Assembly: GCA_964017235.1 (NCBI GenBank)
Contig: OZ024938.1
Span: 61,309,816-61,373,815, forward strand
Direction: 5' to 3'
Length of the DNA stretch: 64,000 nt
Source: Sabellastarte sp. h YS-2021
Lineage: Eukaryota; Annelida; Polychaeta; Sabellida; Sabellidae
This document shows positions 30,263 to 43,600 of the stretch, in pieces (the first letter of the stretch is position 1; every line of letters begins with the position of its first letter). The notes beneath the pieces were generated by a model. The model was given only the letters and a program-made list of their open reading frames with translations. It did no database searches and had not been told where the DNA came from. The position numbers and the translations under genes were made by a program.

Positions 30263-30770
30263 CTATATAATTAATAAGGTATTAGGTGTGACACAAACAA
30301 TATATAATGAGTATACAGAATGTCCCAGAAAAAATTGTTGGCTCAATACATTTCCTAGAAAAAGAAAATACATAGAAGGCTCTAGAAGCTTAATCTATAA
30401 ATAGATCAATTCTCTATAGGACAAGAAAGGTCAGCACTAACTGGGCCAATTCTGTAGAACACAGAGACAATCAATAATTCAATGTCCTATTGTAAAAGAA
30501 CTCTGCAGCCACACATAACATTGTCCTTGTTCAAAGACTGACTAGCTCGCAGAGTGTCCTTATATGTAACACTAAACCTTTCCTTAGCTATATTTGTTTT
30601 ATGTGTCAGTACTTTAGCATTATTCTCATTTTTATCACTTCATGCAAACAGCAGCACACTGAGCTCTAGGAACACGTCAAAATGACATTGCTATCAATTC
30701 TTGTCCATAAAAGAATAGTCTGAAACCACCCCATCCATGAACTGACATGGGTGGAAACCAATCAGAATGC

Positions 30771-31222
30771 CACCAAACCATAATACCACCTCCAGAACGC
30801 CACCTCCATAATGCCACCACTAACCAAGATTAATGTACAGAATATGCAGGTACATAATCTGTATTTTTTATATTTATTTTTCTAAACAGAGTTAAAGCTG
30901 TTAACGAAACAAAATAAATAAAATTCTCATTAATTGGCAGAGTTAAACGCACAATGCAACATATAATATTGTTTTAACACATTTTCTTTATGCATACATG
31001 TACAGCATTTCATCAGCCTTGGTTGTGAACTTTTTCTTTGCATAAGATGGGAAAAATCTTTTCTTTTAAGTTTATACATTGTTTATTTATATTATTTATC
31101 CCCAACTTACCTACAGTAAACTCCACCATAGCAGAGCAAAGTTGGCTCAAGTATATATCAAATATTTATATGTGGTGGCGTTATGAAGTGGCGTTTTGGG
31201 GTGGCGTTATGGTTTGGTGGTG
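30771..31222. mobile_element. MITE with ~55-bp inverted termini rich in GCCACC
   Basis: Left arm ATGCCACCAAACCATAATAC then CACCTCCAGAACGCCACC; right arm in complement CACCACCAAACCATAACGCC then ACCCCAAAACGCCACT. The arms are imperfect repeats of a ~15-bp ACGCCACC word. The interior is AT-rich with no ORF. Confidence 0.82.
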
Positions 31223-33035
31223 TTTTGACTGTATTTTGTACAGGCACCAGTATTGATAGGTCTAGTTATCACATTTTTATTTGTTTTGTTCCTTTTACAG
31301 ACATGAGTACAGACGAACAAGGATAAGTGAAGATCTTACTGTAAATAAGTTTTAACTCCGTTTTAGGCACACTGGGATTTTTCACTGACATCTGTTGCAA
31401 GCTTTTATACAATGTTAAAACTGTTAGTATTAAAGTTGCCAATATGAGATACATTAAAAATATTTTTGCTTTCTTGGTACACATAGAAATGTGCTTGTGT
31501 GAAAAACCTGAAGTAAAGCATTCGCTACAATATTAAGCAAATAAAATTCATAAGAATGGACAATATTTTAAATAGTTAACTTATATTCACATTTCATTCA
31601 TTCACTGCTTTGTGTAAGCAACAAATTATTCAAGAGAAATGGAAGTTTGTTTGTTTTTTCTTCTCCCGGAAACATCTTTTCGGTTGTATATTTATTTTCG
31701 CAAAAGGGTACCCACACCACAGTGAAAGAGCAAGTATTTCCGGAATATTATTAATTTTTGCATAAAATGTTGTATATCATTCTTTTCTGCAAACCTTGGT
31801 GCTATTTCAGGTATTTCGTTGTTTATGTATTAATAAGTTGTCATTCTTGTTGTAAATGTTAATGTCTGCGTTGAACGCAGATCGTTGTTACAGTGCAGTT
31901 GATGGATTGGTGCCCTAATTAACCACAGTTTGGATTTTGTGGTGCGTATATCTACGAAAAATAAAAATGTTTTCAGAGACTCTCTCAACCAAAAAAACTT
32001 TTCTTGTAGCATTAAAGATTCCATTTTATAAATGTTATCTCTTGTGGAAATTAAACCTTGTTACCTTTAACATTTGTGGGATTTGAATTTTAAAGCATGT
32101 TCATAGACAGCTTGTGCCCATATATTGCTTCAACACTGAAATTCAGTGGTTAGCTTCATGATATAATTCCGTTATTGCTAAACTTCATAATTCTCATTCC
32201 AAAATTCCCGAAATATTATTTTTTGTGGGGTAAAAGTACATATCTCGTGATCGCAGCTTCAGCTTGTGACGGGTCGGGCTAAACACTGCAAGGATGCAGA
32301 CACTGAAAGGACACTGCAAGGACCTCTTTGCACTGCAACGAGGCTTGGTATCTATCTTATCAAAGAGAATAAATGTTGGCTGGCTATATTGTGATGTCTC
32401 ATGTAGGATGTATTGATTTTAGTGGTTTATTTTATGGAGCAGTTATTTACCCAACAGCTGTGTATGCTAGTAATGATGTCAGTCTAGCACTCCCAACAGC
32501 TTTATTAGTATCAGATTTTATAAGTCCTTTTGTGACTTTCTTTCCTTGCTGTGTTTAGTCTGGTGTTGAACTAACAAATATATAATCAAAATCATATTAA
32601 CTCTTTATTACAGAGAAGACAACATAAAAGGCCTACATAACATTTCATATATTGTTAAATTCTTGGTGCTGGTCTGATATATCAGAAAATTGCGAGTTAG
32701 TGACATTCAGGTACCAAACACTTGAAAAAAAAAAGCAAATGTATACAAACATGAAAACACATAATTCCCTACCCCCATCTATGTATTCTTCAAAAGCTTT
32801 GGAATGACCTAATGTTTCTAGGTCAGCAATGGTTCTCTTTATCCAGGTTATCTTTTTCCTAAAGTTTAGGGTTGAGGGAGTTGTGGCTTCCCTCTGTATT
32901 TGTTGTTTAATTTGACACTGTACAAACAATGCTACTTGTGAATGACTGGAAATATGTATGTACTTCTCATTTTGCCTTTAGTAGAAAGCTTAAGTAAATG
33001 GGGTAACATTTAAGTTCTGTATGACACAAGAAATA
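31223..33035. other. No gene recognised
   Basis: AT-rich intergenic. Around 32285-32335 the word CACTGCAAGGA/ACACTGCAAGGAC repeats three times. No clear element boundaries. Confidence 0.45.
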
Positions 33036-33208
33036 ATATCTCTATTTGGGTATTTGATGTGTATTTGGTCAAATACAACTAAAGACAATGGTCAAATACA
33101 AGTACAAATACAAAGATTTTAAAAATTGCAAATACAGATACAAATAGATGTTTTTGGATGTCTTTAAATATGAATACAAATACGTATTTGTACCCAACCC
33201 TGTCCTAA
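33036..33208 (-). mobile_element. hAT-like terminal repeat region
   Basis: Dense in CAAATACAAATAC words and ending TACCCAACCCTG, complement CAGGGTTGGGTA. Same terminal style as 29655-29872 with a different internal word. Confidence 0.42.
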
Positions 33209-34021
33209 ACTGTTCACTGGCCTTTAAAGTTGTGTTGTGCCGCCTGATTGAGTTGACCTCACTAATCAAATCAGATTATGATGAAAACGTTTACAAGGAC
33301 AATAATAATCCCACATAAAATGTAAGCAATACAAGGAGTCATAGTTAGTTGAAGTCATTCTGTAACAGGTGAATTAGGGCCTTGCGGTGTAAATTAGGGC
33401 ATTTTGGTGTTTGCATCATTGCAGTGATTAGCCCTGCCGGCTCATGACCAACAACTTGCATCCAAAGTATTATTTACCCTCCATGTAAAATGCCGTTCTC
33501 TATACCATTTCTATTAAAAAGTGTAAACTGTTGTTGAGGAACCACACAGAAGTCTCTGACGTCATATATGTATACATGAATGTTATAAAAATTGATATCT
33601 CAGTAGGGAAACTCAGAAGCTATCTTAGCATTATTTAGAAAGCAATGAAAATAAAATTGGAAAAGGACATGGTTTTGGTCCCGATCCATGGTATTAAAAC
33701 GTTCAAATTAACACCAGGTCCCTGTTAAATAACCATTCAGTTAGAAATAGGGTCATGAAATTTGGGGTGGTATCATACTACTGGTATGGTGGTTTACCAT
33801 TTTTACTGACCCATTAAGCAAGTAGTAAGTGTGTGTTTTAATGGCAAGTTTAATCATATTAATATGCATATTTGGTTAGAATAAACAATAGTTCTTTAGC
33901 GTTGATGTATGCGTTGATATATGTTGAAAAACAAGAATATATCTTACTTCATTTTAATACCAAAAATACACATAATGGACCGAAAATACAATGATTGACC
34001 ACATATGCTGTTGTATAATAC

Positions 34022-34055
34022 CAAAACCCTATTAATGGTGATTAATAGGGTTTTG
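34022..34055. repeat. Perfect 15-bp-stem hairpin
   Basis: CAAAACCCTATTAAT, loop GGTG, ATTAATAGGGTTTTG. No mismatch. Not obviously part of a larger element. Confidence 0.85.
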
Positions 34056-35124
34056 ATACATTTTCTGAAATAATTTTGAAAAAGGAAGCAAAGATGTTGT
34101 TGGAAAATCACCGAGAATTCTGTGATCTCATATTTCCTAGTTAATATTATTAGCTGAATTTATGTTAATGCCGCATTTCCGCATTATTTCAGTTAGAATC
34201 CACCAACAGATGCAAGATTGTTTACTGAATGTGTAGATATGCATGCAACATATTAACATTGAAGATAAGCTATGTATTTGAAAATTGAATAGTTGCGAGT
34301 AATTTCCTGCAAGCTTTTTACATCTGCCATTGTTAGGCGAGATTCCATGTGAGACAAGAGCTAGACATGATAGGATCCCTCCAAAACAGCCATTGTTATT
34401 GTCGTACCCTAGCAAATCTTCTCAAAACATTATACATCAAAAGAAAGCGAGATCTGTGCATGGAAACAATCGAAACAACAAGTCAGCCAATGACTTTTGT
34501 GGGAGATGTATTATACTAAATCTCAGAAATTCTTGAAATTTTTAACCTTGGAAAATCCCCCCAAAAATATAAGCTGTGATGTTTGAAAAATATTTACAGG
34601 GGATGTAACTGGAACTACTCAATGAATTTTGTGTCAAATAAAATGTGACAAAAACTGCAAATATTTGTCTTTCAAACAGTATGAATATCATATTTGAAGC
34701 TAAATAATCATACACACAATTCCACCAAAATTAAGTTTGTTGACTGGGGTTCAGCTTTTTCAAATATTTTTAAAACAGCATTATCCACAGATACATATTA
34801 TATATCATTGGAAAGGAAATTGACGAGTGCTTCTGTTCATTTTTGCTGCATTTAAATTTGTTCAAAAATAATAGAGAAAAACTTGAGAGTCAGGCTTATG
34901 TTTTGGACCATTTTTTTTACCCTGGTATATGTAACACTTATTCAGGTAACATTTCCTCCAAAAAAGCAGTCACAAAATACTCGTATTTGCTTTCAAAGTG
35001 ATATATAAATCATATTTACACCTTCGTCATTATACTTTTGATACTCTTTGGGATGTGAATAATATGTGTATGCAATTTCATTGCAAATATAAAAATTCAA
35101 ATAAGATGGAGGATGGCAACAGGT
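34056..35124. other. No gene recognised
   Basis: AT-rich intergenic sequence before the tandem duplication. Confidence 0.45.
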
Positions 35125-37000
35125 ACTCATCTTTTCGCAATTATTTGAAAAACTATTTAAAATACAAAACATTCAATAAAATATTTTAATTTAAATAAGA
35201 AGTACCAAAATTTAAAAACTTGAAAATGAATTTTACAAAAAACAAAAGACTTATTTTTCTGTGAAATAAAATAAAAAACTCATAGTTTAGTAACTGGAGG
35301 TATCTAAATATTATTTATGTGTAGAATGTTACTTGTACCCCATTTTCACATTGTGGTGCCCTGTTTTTATTGGCCCATAGGGTACAGGGTTCCCCACATT
35401 TCATAACCCTAACACCAACTCCACAGAATTCTCTGACATGTACCCCCATATTTTAAATGCTGGCATGAATGTTAATCATTTGTACAAGTCCACAAATATG
35501 TGTTTGATCTTCAGAACCCAACTTTAGCAGGAATCCCACATCTATCCAAATAGTTAAATATTGGGAACCTGACTTGTATCCATTTCATATATCAAGATTT
35601 ACAAAGCAATTCCTGTAACTCCAGTCACAATATCATGATGGTTTTAAGTTTCTATCTAAAGTTAGAGTGTCAGAACAAGTAAATAAATACAATTTGAATG
35701 TTGTCACAATATTGTGGCTAAAAGTTTTGTTAAAAAAACGGGGCCTCACAAATATAAAAAAAACCACTGGATTTTGTCATTTATGCAAAAAATTCTTTTA
35801 TATTCTGTGATGATCTTAATCACTATTCTAATCACTTGGAACTCGACTCTAGGAACTTCGATTCCAGTATCACTGAATTAACAAATTGCCTTGAGGCGGT
35901 CCAGGCTTGGATGGGAAATAATAAGCTTAAATTAAATCCTGACAAGACAGAATTCATAGTGATTGGTGATGATCAAATTAGAAGTTCCCTGAAGTCATCT
36001 TTCCCAGTGAGTTTGCTTGGCAACACCATGGAACCAGCTGAATCGGTAAAAAACCTTGGTGTCATCCTGGATGCTGAAAATTCAATGCAAAGACGCGTGG
36101 CTAATCTATGTCGCATAAGTTACTACCATCTCCGGGAACTACGAAGGGTCTGCAGGTACTTAAATCATGAAACAGCTGTAAAGGTGGCAAATGCCTTGGT
36201 AAGCAGTCGTCTGGATTACTGTAACTCACTGCTTTACAACACAAAAAGGCATATACTAGCAGACTACAGAGAGTTCAAAATGCCTTATGTCGGACGGTGT
36301 GCAAGCTAAATAAATACTGTCATGTTACACACTTCCTGCACAAACTACACTGGCTCCCCATTCATTACCGTATACTGTTCAAATATAATCTCCTCATTTA
36401 TAAAGCAATACATTTGAGCCAACCTCAACATCTCTCCGCTCTAATTAGGCGGAGTGATCTCACACAGGGCAATCGCCTATCAATTTCCTCATCTAAACCA
36501 AATAAACGCTCAGGGCTACGCAGTTTCATAGCAGGGGCTCCCACAGAGTGGAACAAGCTTCCTCAAGCCATCAGAACCATAGAAAGCATTTCTGGTTAGT
36601 GAGTGGAATCGCCTCAATTTTCGCGGTCGATTATTCGTCAATTTTTCGGACCGATGATCGACCCATAATCGACTTTTTTACTCAGCTGTAAGGCAATATA
36701 TCACGAAACATTTTCCGGGATGAAGTACCGTATTTATTGTAATAAACGCCCCAGGGCGATGCATTTTTCCAAAGGGGGGGCGACTATTACAGATAAATAA
36801 AATCATATCTCGAGTCCAGTGACAATGGGCGATAATGAACACTTGCTGCCTTGATCTCGCTTGCTGGCATGTATAATGGCGAGACAGCTTAAAATATTTA
36901 AAACAAACCTTAAATCTGAAGAAATTATGTAGTTTTATCTCCTATCATTGCAGATTTCAATGCGTCTGTGACCAAAACTGCCATGTTTTGTTTTTATTTT
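35125..37000. repeat. 1,876-bp tandem duplication, copy A
   Basis: Identical to 37001-38876 apart from a few substitutions (for example GGCATGAATG versus GGAATGAATG, CAACATCTC versus CAATATCTC, TATTGTAATAAAC versus TATTATAATAAAC). Both copies start ACTCATCTTTTCGC and end TTTTGTTTTTATTTT. It contains a non-LTR fragment and the left part of a DNA transposon. Confidence 0.95.
35836..36597 (+). pseudogene. Non-LTR retrotransposon RT C-terminal fragment, copy A
   Basis: Post-catalytic RT region: AWMGNNKLKLNPDKTEFIVI, VKNLGVILD, SSRLDYCNSLLY, then after a frameshift near 36300 HWLPIHYRILFKYNLLIYKA and GAPTEWNKLPQAIRT. CR1/L2-like pattern. No YADD box, no endonuclease. Cut at its 3' side by a DNA transposon. 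Confidence 0.9.
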
Positions 37001-38876
37001 ACTCATCTTTTCGCAATTATTTGAAAAACTATTTAAAATACAAAACATTCAATAAAATATTTTAATTTAAATAAGAAGTACCAAAATTTAAAAACTTGAA
37101 AATGAATTTTACAAAAAACAAAAGACTTATTTTTCTGTGAAATAAAATAAAAAACTCATAGTTTAGTAACTGGAGGTATCTAAATATTATTTATGTGTAG
37201 AATGTTACTTGTACCCCATTTTCACATTGTGGTGCCCTGTTTTTATTGGCCCATAGGGTACAGGGTTCCCCACATTTCATAACCCTAACACCAACTCCAC
37301 AGAATTCTCTGACATGTACCCCCATATTTTAAATGCTGGAATGAATGTTAATCATTTGTACAAGTCCACAAATATGTGTTTGATCTTCAGAACCCAACTT
37401 TAGCAGGAATCCCACATCTATCCAAATAGTTAAATATTGGGAACCTGACTTGTATCCATTTCATATATCAAGATTTACAAAGCAATTCCTGTAACTCCAG
37501 TCACAATATCATGATGGTTTTAAGTTTCTATCTAAAGTTAGAGTGTCAGAACAAGTAAATAAATACAATTTGAATGTTGTCACAATATTGTGGCTAAAAG
37601 TTTTGTTAAAAAAACGGGGCCTCACAAATATAAAAAAAACCACTGGATTTTGTCATTTATGCAAAAAATTCTTTTATATTCTGTGATGATCTTAATCACT
37701 ATTCTAATCACTTGGAACTCGACTCTAGGAACTTCGATTCCAGTATCACTGAATTAACAAATTGCCTTGAGGCGGTCCAGGCTTGGATGGGAAATAATAA
37801 GCTTAAATTAAATCCTGACAAGACAGAATTCATAGTGATTGGTGATGATCAAATTAGAAGTTCCCTGAAGTCATCTTTCCCAGTGAGTTTGCTTGGCAAC
37901 ACCATGGAACCAGCTGAATCGGTAAAAAACCTTGGTGTCATCCTGGATGCTGAAAATTCAATGCAAAGACGCGTGGCTAATCTATGTCGCATAAGTTACT
38001 ACCATCTCCGGGAACTACGAAGGGTCTGCAGGTACTTAAATCATGAAACAGCTGTAAAGGTGGCAAATGCCTTGGTAAGCAGTCGTCTGGATTACTGTAA
38101 CTCACTGCTTTACAACACAAAAAGGCATATACTAGCAGACTACAGAGAGTTCAAAATGCCTTATGTCGGACGGTGTGCAAGCTAAATAAATACTGTCATG
38201 TTACACACTTCCTGCACAAACTACACTGGCTCCCCATTCATTACCGTATACTGTTCAAATATAATCTCCTCATTTATAAAGCAATACATTTGAGCCAACC
38301 TCAATATCTCTCCGCTCTAATTAGGCGGAGTGATCTCACACAGGGCAATCGCCTATCAATTTCCTCATCTAAACCAAATAAACGCTCAGGGCTACGCAGT
38401 TTCATAGCAGGGGCTCCCACAGAGTGGAACAAGCTTCCTCAAGCCATCAGAACCATAGAAAGCATTTCTGGTTAGTGAGTGGAATCGCCTCAATTTTCGC
38501 GGTCGATTATTCGTCAATTTTTCGGACCGATGATCGACCCATAATCGACTTTTTTACTCAGCTGTAAGGCAATATATCACGAAACATTTTCCGGGATGAA
38601 GTACCGTATTTATTATAATAAACGCCCCAGGGCGATGCATTTTTCCAAAGGGGGGGCGACTATTACAGATAAATAAAATCATATCTCGAGTCCAGTGACA
38701 ATGGGCGATAATGAACACTTGCTGCCTTGATCTCGCTTGCTGGCATGTATAATGGCGAGACAGCTTAAAATATTTAAAACAAACCTTAAATCTGAAGAAA
38801 TTATGTAGTTTTATCTCCTATCATTGCAGATTTCAATGCGTCTGTGACCAAAACTGCCATGTTTTGTTTTTATTTT
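37001..38876. repeat. 1,876-bp tandem duplication, copy B
   Basis: Abuts copy A with no gap. Only this copy continues into the rest of the inserted DNA transposon and then the 3' end of the non-LTR element, so the sequence around copy B's right edge is ancestral and the A/B junction is the new joint. Confidence 0.95.
37712..38473 (+). pseudogene. Non-LTR retrotransposon RT C-terminal fragment, copy B
   Basis: Same as copy A with one conspicuous coding change (His to Tyr in LSQPQYLSAL). Same frameshift, so both derive from one already dead copy. Confidence 0.9.
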
Positions 38877-39354
38877 CTTTATTTCTCGTAAGCGATATTC
38901 GCTTGGGAAGTACTAAAATGCACCATTTTTCGGAATCCCGGAATCGCAAAAGTGTTGGCTGTTGAGAGGCCCGAAACCCCGAAATATAAACTTTGCAAAG
39001 GTAGAGAAGGGGGGGGGGGGGGGGGGATTAATAGGGCGGGGGCGTTTATTACAAAAAATACGGTATTTGTCAATCCCGTAAGAATAACAGTGTTCCGACA
39101 TTTAGAACCTACCAAAAACACTCACTTCCGGTTAATATGGCGGTAGACATAAACAAACCCAAAATTCGTGACAAATCTCTTGATTTATCAAAGGAAAGTG
39201 TAGGAAACTGGTTAGAATATAAAAAAATACGTGGATATTAAGACACATAAGGACGGGTAAGATTTAATCGATTTCTCGAAGTTGTCAGTGACCGAACGCG
39301 ATTGTACCATAACACCGACGATTAATCGAACGTTGGTCTAATCGTCCACTCACT
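38474..39354. mobile_element. 881-bp DNA transposon (MULE-like non-autonomous) inserted in the non-LTR element
   Basis: Inverted termini AGTGAGTGGA / TCCACTCACT (38474-38483 and 39345-39354) extend imperfectly inward with CGATTA words. It is flanked by the 10-bp duplication ATTTCTGGTT at 38464-38473 and 39355-39364. Target duplications of 8-11 bp suit Mutator-like elements, but the superfamily is inferred. No transposase. Confidence 0.85.
38604..39063. mobile_element. Nested palindromic MITE with TA target site
   Basis: Starts CCGTATTTATTATAATAAAC and ends, in complement, CCGTATTTTTTGTAATAAACG, flanked by TA on both sides. It has a G run at about 39009-39026 near its right arm. It lies wholly inside the 881-bp element; only its left portion is present in duplication copy A. 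Confidence 0.75.
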
Positions 39355-39364
39355 ATTTCTGGTT

Positions 39365-39548
39365 TCAGGAAACAGTTGAAAACATACCTTTTTAGATTGG
39401 CTTATCCTCCTGCATAGCCTATCTCCCCTACCGGACGCTAATATGGAAACGGACATCTTTCTGGAACTGGACTATCCCTTTTTGCACATCAGCGCCTTAG
39501 AGGATGTTTACATTAAATTCGGCGCTATATAAGCGTTTCTTACTTACT
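39365..39548 (+). mobile_element. Non-LTR retrotransposon 3' end, severed from copy B
   Basis: Continues the RT fragment after the target duplication: AGGAAACAGTTGAAAACATA, then stop, then 3' UTR with CAGCGCCTTAGAGGATGTTT and GGCGCTATATAAGCG, ending in CTTACTTACTTA repeats. Confidence 0.85.
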
Positions 39549-39584
39549 TAATGTTTTCTGGTGGAAGCCACTACATGACAAGTT

Positions 39585-39795
39585 GACATCTTGTCCAGGC
39601 CATATCTCGGAAACTGTAGGAAGTTGATACTTGGTAGGAACATTGGTTAGGGGATGTAGGTGTGCAACGTCATGGTCTGACCTTGATTTGACCCTTGACC
39701 TGGCTGTAGTGACCTTGACCTATAAAATCTTGTCTGGGCTATTTAATGCTCGGCGGGAGATACACACCGCGACGCGACGGCAGTGGTCTTGTTCT
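39585..39795 (+). repeat. Element E4 monomer plus terminal module
   Basis: ATATCTCGGAAACTGTAGGA, GTTGATACTTGGTAGGAACA and CTTGATTTGACCCTTGACC match the tandem units at 57005-57470. The piece ends in TAATGCTCGGCGGGAGATAC then GGCAGTGGTCTTG, a module also found inside E1 at 19657-19690 and 56501-56540. Confidence 0.75.
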
Positions 39796-40236
39796 TGGCT
39801 GTAGTGAGTTTCAGCAGTATCGAATATTACATAAGTCAACAAAAAACTACATGATGGTTCTAGGCTAGTTAATTCCAAAGATTATTAGTAACATAAAGCC
39901 ATAACTTACAAACACTATCATAAAACATTTTCAATGAATAAAATTGGAAAATAATGTATAACACATTAAATTTGTAATATGATTCAATAAATATTTCTAA
40001 ACCCGAAGTATTCCTCACATAATAATGACTATTGAAAAGGACCTAAAACGCTAAGTTTGATCTTTGGCCCTCGTATTCCTTCTGACCATGAACATCAACA
40101 CCAAACTGATTTGATATAGTGATGCGAACTGTCACCATCAGCATTTTTATTTTAATTTCACAAATACATATTAGTTTGCAACATATCAGATTTTGTTGGA
40201 GCATTTTCAAAATGTTATTTTATTACACAATTTTTA
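39796..40236. other. No feature seen
   Basis: AT-rich spacer between the E4 piece and E2. Confidence 0.45.
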
Positions 40237-40689
40237 TGTCAGCTGACTTGTCAGTCAGCTGGCATTATGTCGTCACTCTGCGGCGTGGGCGTACGCATAC
40301 GCGTCCGCGTCCGCGTGAACAACTTCTCCTCCAAAACTACAAGGCCTAGAGACGTGCTGTTTTTTTTTAAAAGATACCTTATCTATCGAGGATGAAAAAT
40401 TGTTCAAGGCATGCAAATCTGTCTGTTCGTCTGTTTGCTAGAGACATTACAAGGGGGGTACCCCCACCAAAAGTGTGAAAATTTCAACTTTTTATCACAA
40501 TTTTCTCAGTGACTATTGCAGGGATTTCTCTCATATCTTGCATATATGTACTAGGCCAGAGGTAGATTCTCTTGTGTGAGTATGAGACCTGGATCTCTCT
40601 TACTTTTTTTTTAATAAATTTTTTTAATAATTTTTAATGCATTAACATTCATGAAATCATGCACAAAATCATTTATAACTTGAAAACTG

Positions 40690-43600
40690 TTGCATCTAGA
40701 GCATTTTGTTAAAATATGTTATTCAGCTACTTTTTTCATAGCTACAATATGGTGAGTAAGTTGGGTGCCTGTCTCAATAGCTAAGTGAGTAATAGCTACT
40801 TTTGGGCTTTTCAGTAACTTCCATCATGAGTAGAATCACTTGTAACTTAAAAACTATTGCATTTAGAGAATTTCGTATAAATATGTTATTCAGCTACTTT
40901 GGGGTCAGCTATAACATAGTAAAATTTTAGACCTGTAGCTCATGGCATAGCTGAGTAATAGCTACTTTTACGTTATCACTGTTGAGTAAATTGCTTATAA
41001 CTTCAAAACTATTGCATTTAGAGAATTTCGTATAAATATGTTATTCAGCTACTTTTGGGTCAGCTATAACATAGTAAAATTTCAGACCTGTAGCTCATGG
41101 CATAGCTGAGTAATAGCTACTTTTAGGTTATCACTGTTGAGTAAATCGCTTATAACTTGGAAACTATTGCATTTAGAGTATTTTGTTTCAATATGTTATT
41201 CACCTATTTTGGGATTAGCTATAACATAGTGAAGTTTCAGATCTGTGGCTCATTGCATAGCTGAGTAATAGCTACTTTGAAGTTCTCACTATTGAGTAAA
41301 TCAGTTGTAATTGGAAAACTATTGCATTTAGAGAATTTCGTATAAATATGTTATTCAGCTACTTTTGGGTCAGCTATAACATAGTAAAATTTCAGACCTG
41401 TAGCTCATGGCATAGCTGAGTAATAGCTACTTTTAGGTCATCACTATTGAGTAAATCAGTTGTAACTTGAAAACTATTGCATTTACAGTATTTTGCTTAA
41501 ATATATGTTGTTCACCTACTTTTGGGTCAGCTATAACATAGTAAAATTTCAGACCTGTAGCTCATGGCATAGCTGAGTAATAGCTACTTTTAGGTCATCA
41601 CTATTGAGTAAATCAGTTGTAACTTGAAAACTATTGCATTTACAGTATTTTGCTTTAATATGTTGTTCACCTACTTTTGGGTCAGCTATAACATAGTGAA
41701 ATTTCAGACCTGTAGCTCATTGCATAGCTGAGTAATAACTACTTTTGAGGTTCTCACTATTGAGTAAATCAGTTGTAATTGGAAAATTATTGCATTTAGA
41801 GAATTTAGTATAAATATGTTATTCAGCTACTTTTGGGTCAACTATAACATAGTAAAATTTCAGACCTGTAGCTCATGGCATAGCTGAGTAATAGCTACTT
41901 TTAGGTCATCACTATTGAGTAAATCAGTTGTAACTTGAAAACTATTGCATTTACAGTATTTTGCTTAAATATGTTGTTCACCTACCTTTGGGTCAGCTAT
42001 AACATAGTAAAATTTCAGACCTGTAGCTCATGGCATAGCTGAGTAATAGCTACTTTTAGGTTATCACTGTTGAGTAAATCAGTTGTAATTGGAAAACTAT
42101 TGCATTTAGAGAATTTAGTATAAATATGTTATTCAGCTACTTTTGGGTCAGCTATAACATAGTAAAATTTCAGACCTGTAGCTCATGGCATAGCTGAGTA
42201 ATAGCTACTTTTAGGTCATCACTATTGAGTAAATCAGTTGTAACTTGAAAACTATTGCATTTACAGTATTTTGCTTAAATATGTTGTTCACCTACTTTTG
42301 GGTCAGCTATAACATAGTAAAATTTCAGACCTGTAGCTCATGGCATAGCTGAGTAATAGCTACTTTTAGGTCATCACTATTGAGTAAATCAGTTGTAACT
42401 TGAAAACTATTGCATTTACAGTATTTTGCTTTAATATGTTGTTCACCTACTTTTGGGTCAGCAATAACATAGTGAAATTTCAGACCTGTAGCTCATTGCA
42501 TAGCTGAGTAATAACTACTTTTGAGGTTCTCACTATTGAGTAAATCAGTTGTAATTGGAAAATTATTGCATTTAGAGAATTTAGTATAAATATGTTATTC
42601 AGCTACTTTTGGGTCAACTATAACATAGTAAAATTTCAGACCTGTAGCTCATGGCATAGCTGAGTAATAGCTACTTTTAGGTCATCACTATTGAGTAAAT
42701 CAGTTGTAACTTGAAAACTATTGCATTTACAGTATTTTGCTTAAATATGTTGTTCACCTACTTTTGGGTCAGCTATAACATAGTAAAATTTCAGACCTGT
42801 AGCTCATGGCATAGCTGAGTAATAGCTACTTTTAGGTCATCACTATTGAGTAAATCAGTTGTAACTTGAAAACTATTGCATTTACAGTATTTTGCTTAAA
42901 TATGTTGTTCACCTACTTTTGGGTCAGCTATAACATAGTAAAATTTCAGACCTGTAGCTCATGGCATAGCTGAGTAATAGCTACTTTTAGGTTATCACTG
43001 TTGAGTAAATCAGTTGTAATTGGAAAACTATTGCATTTAGAGAATTTAGTATAAATATGTTATTCAGCTACTTTTGGGTCAACTATAACATAGTAAAATT
43101 TCAGACCTGTAGCTCATGGCATAGCTGAGTAATAGCTACTTTTAGGTCATCACTATTGAGTAAATCAGTTGTAACTTGAAAACTATTGCATTTACAGTAT
43201 TTTGCTTAAATATGTTGTTCACCTACTTTTGGGACATCTATAACATAGTAAAACTTCAGACCTGTAGCTCATGGCATAGCTGAGTAATAGCTACTTTTAG
43301 GTCATCACTATTGAGTAAATCAGTTGTAACTTGAAAACTATTGCATTTACAGTATTTTGCTTAAATATGTTGTTCACCTACTTTTGGGTCAGCTATAACA
43401 TAGTAAAATTTCAGACCTGTAGCTCATGGCATAGCTGAGTAATAGCTACTTTTAGGTCATCACTATTGAGTAAATCAGTTGTAACTTGAAAACTATTGCA
43501 TTTACAGTATTTTGCTTAAATATGTTGTTCACCTACTTTTGGGTCAGCTATAACATAGTAAAATTTCAGACCTGTAGCTCATGGCATAGCTGAGTAATAG

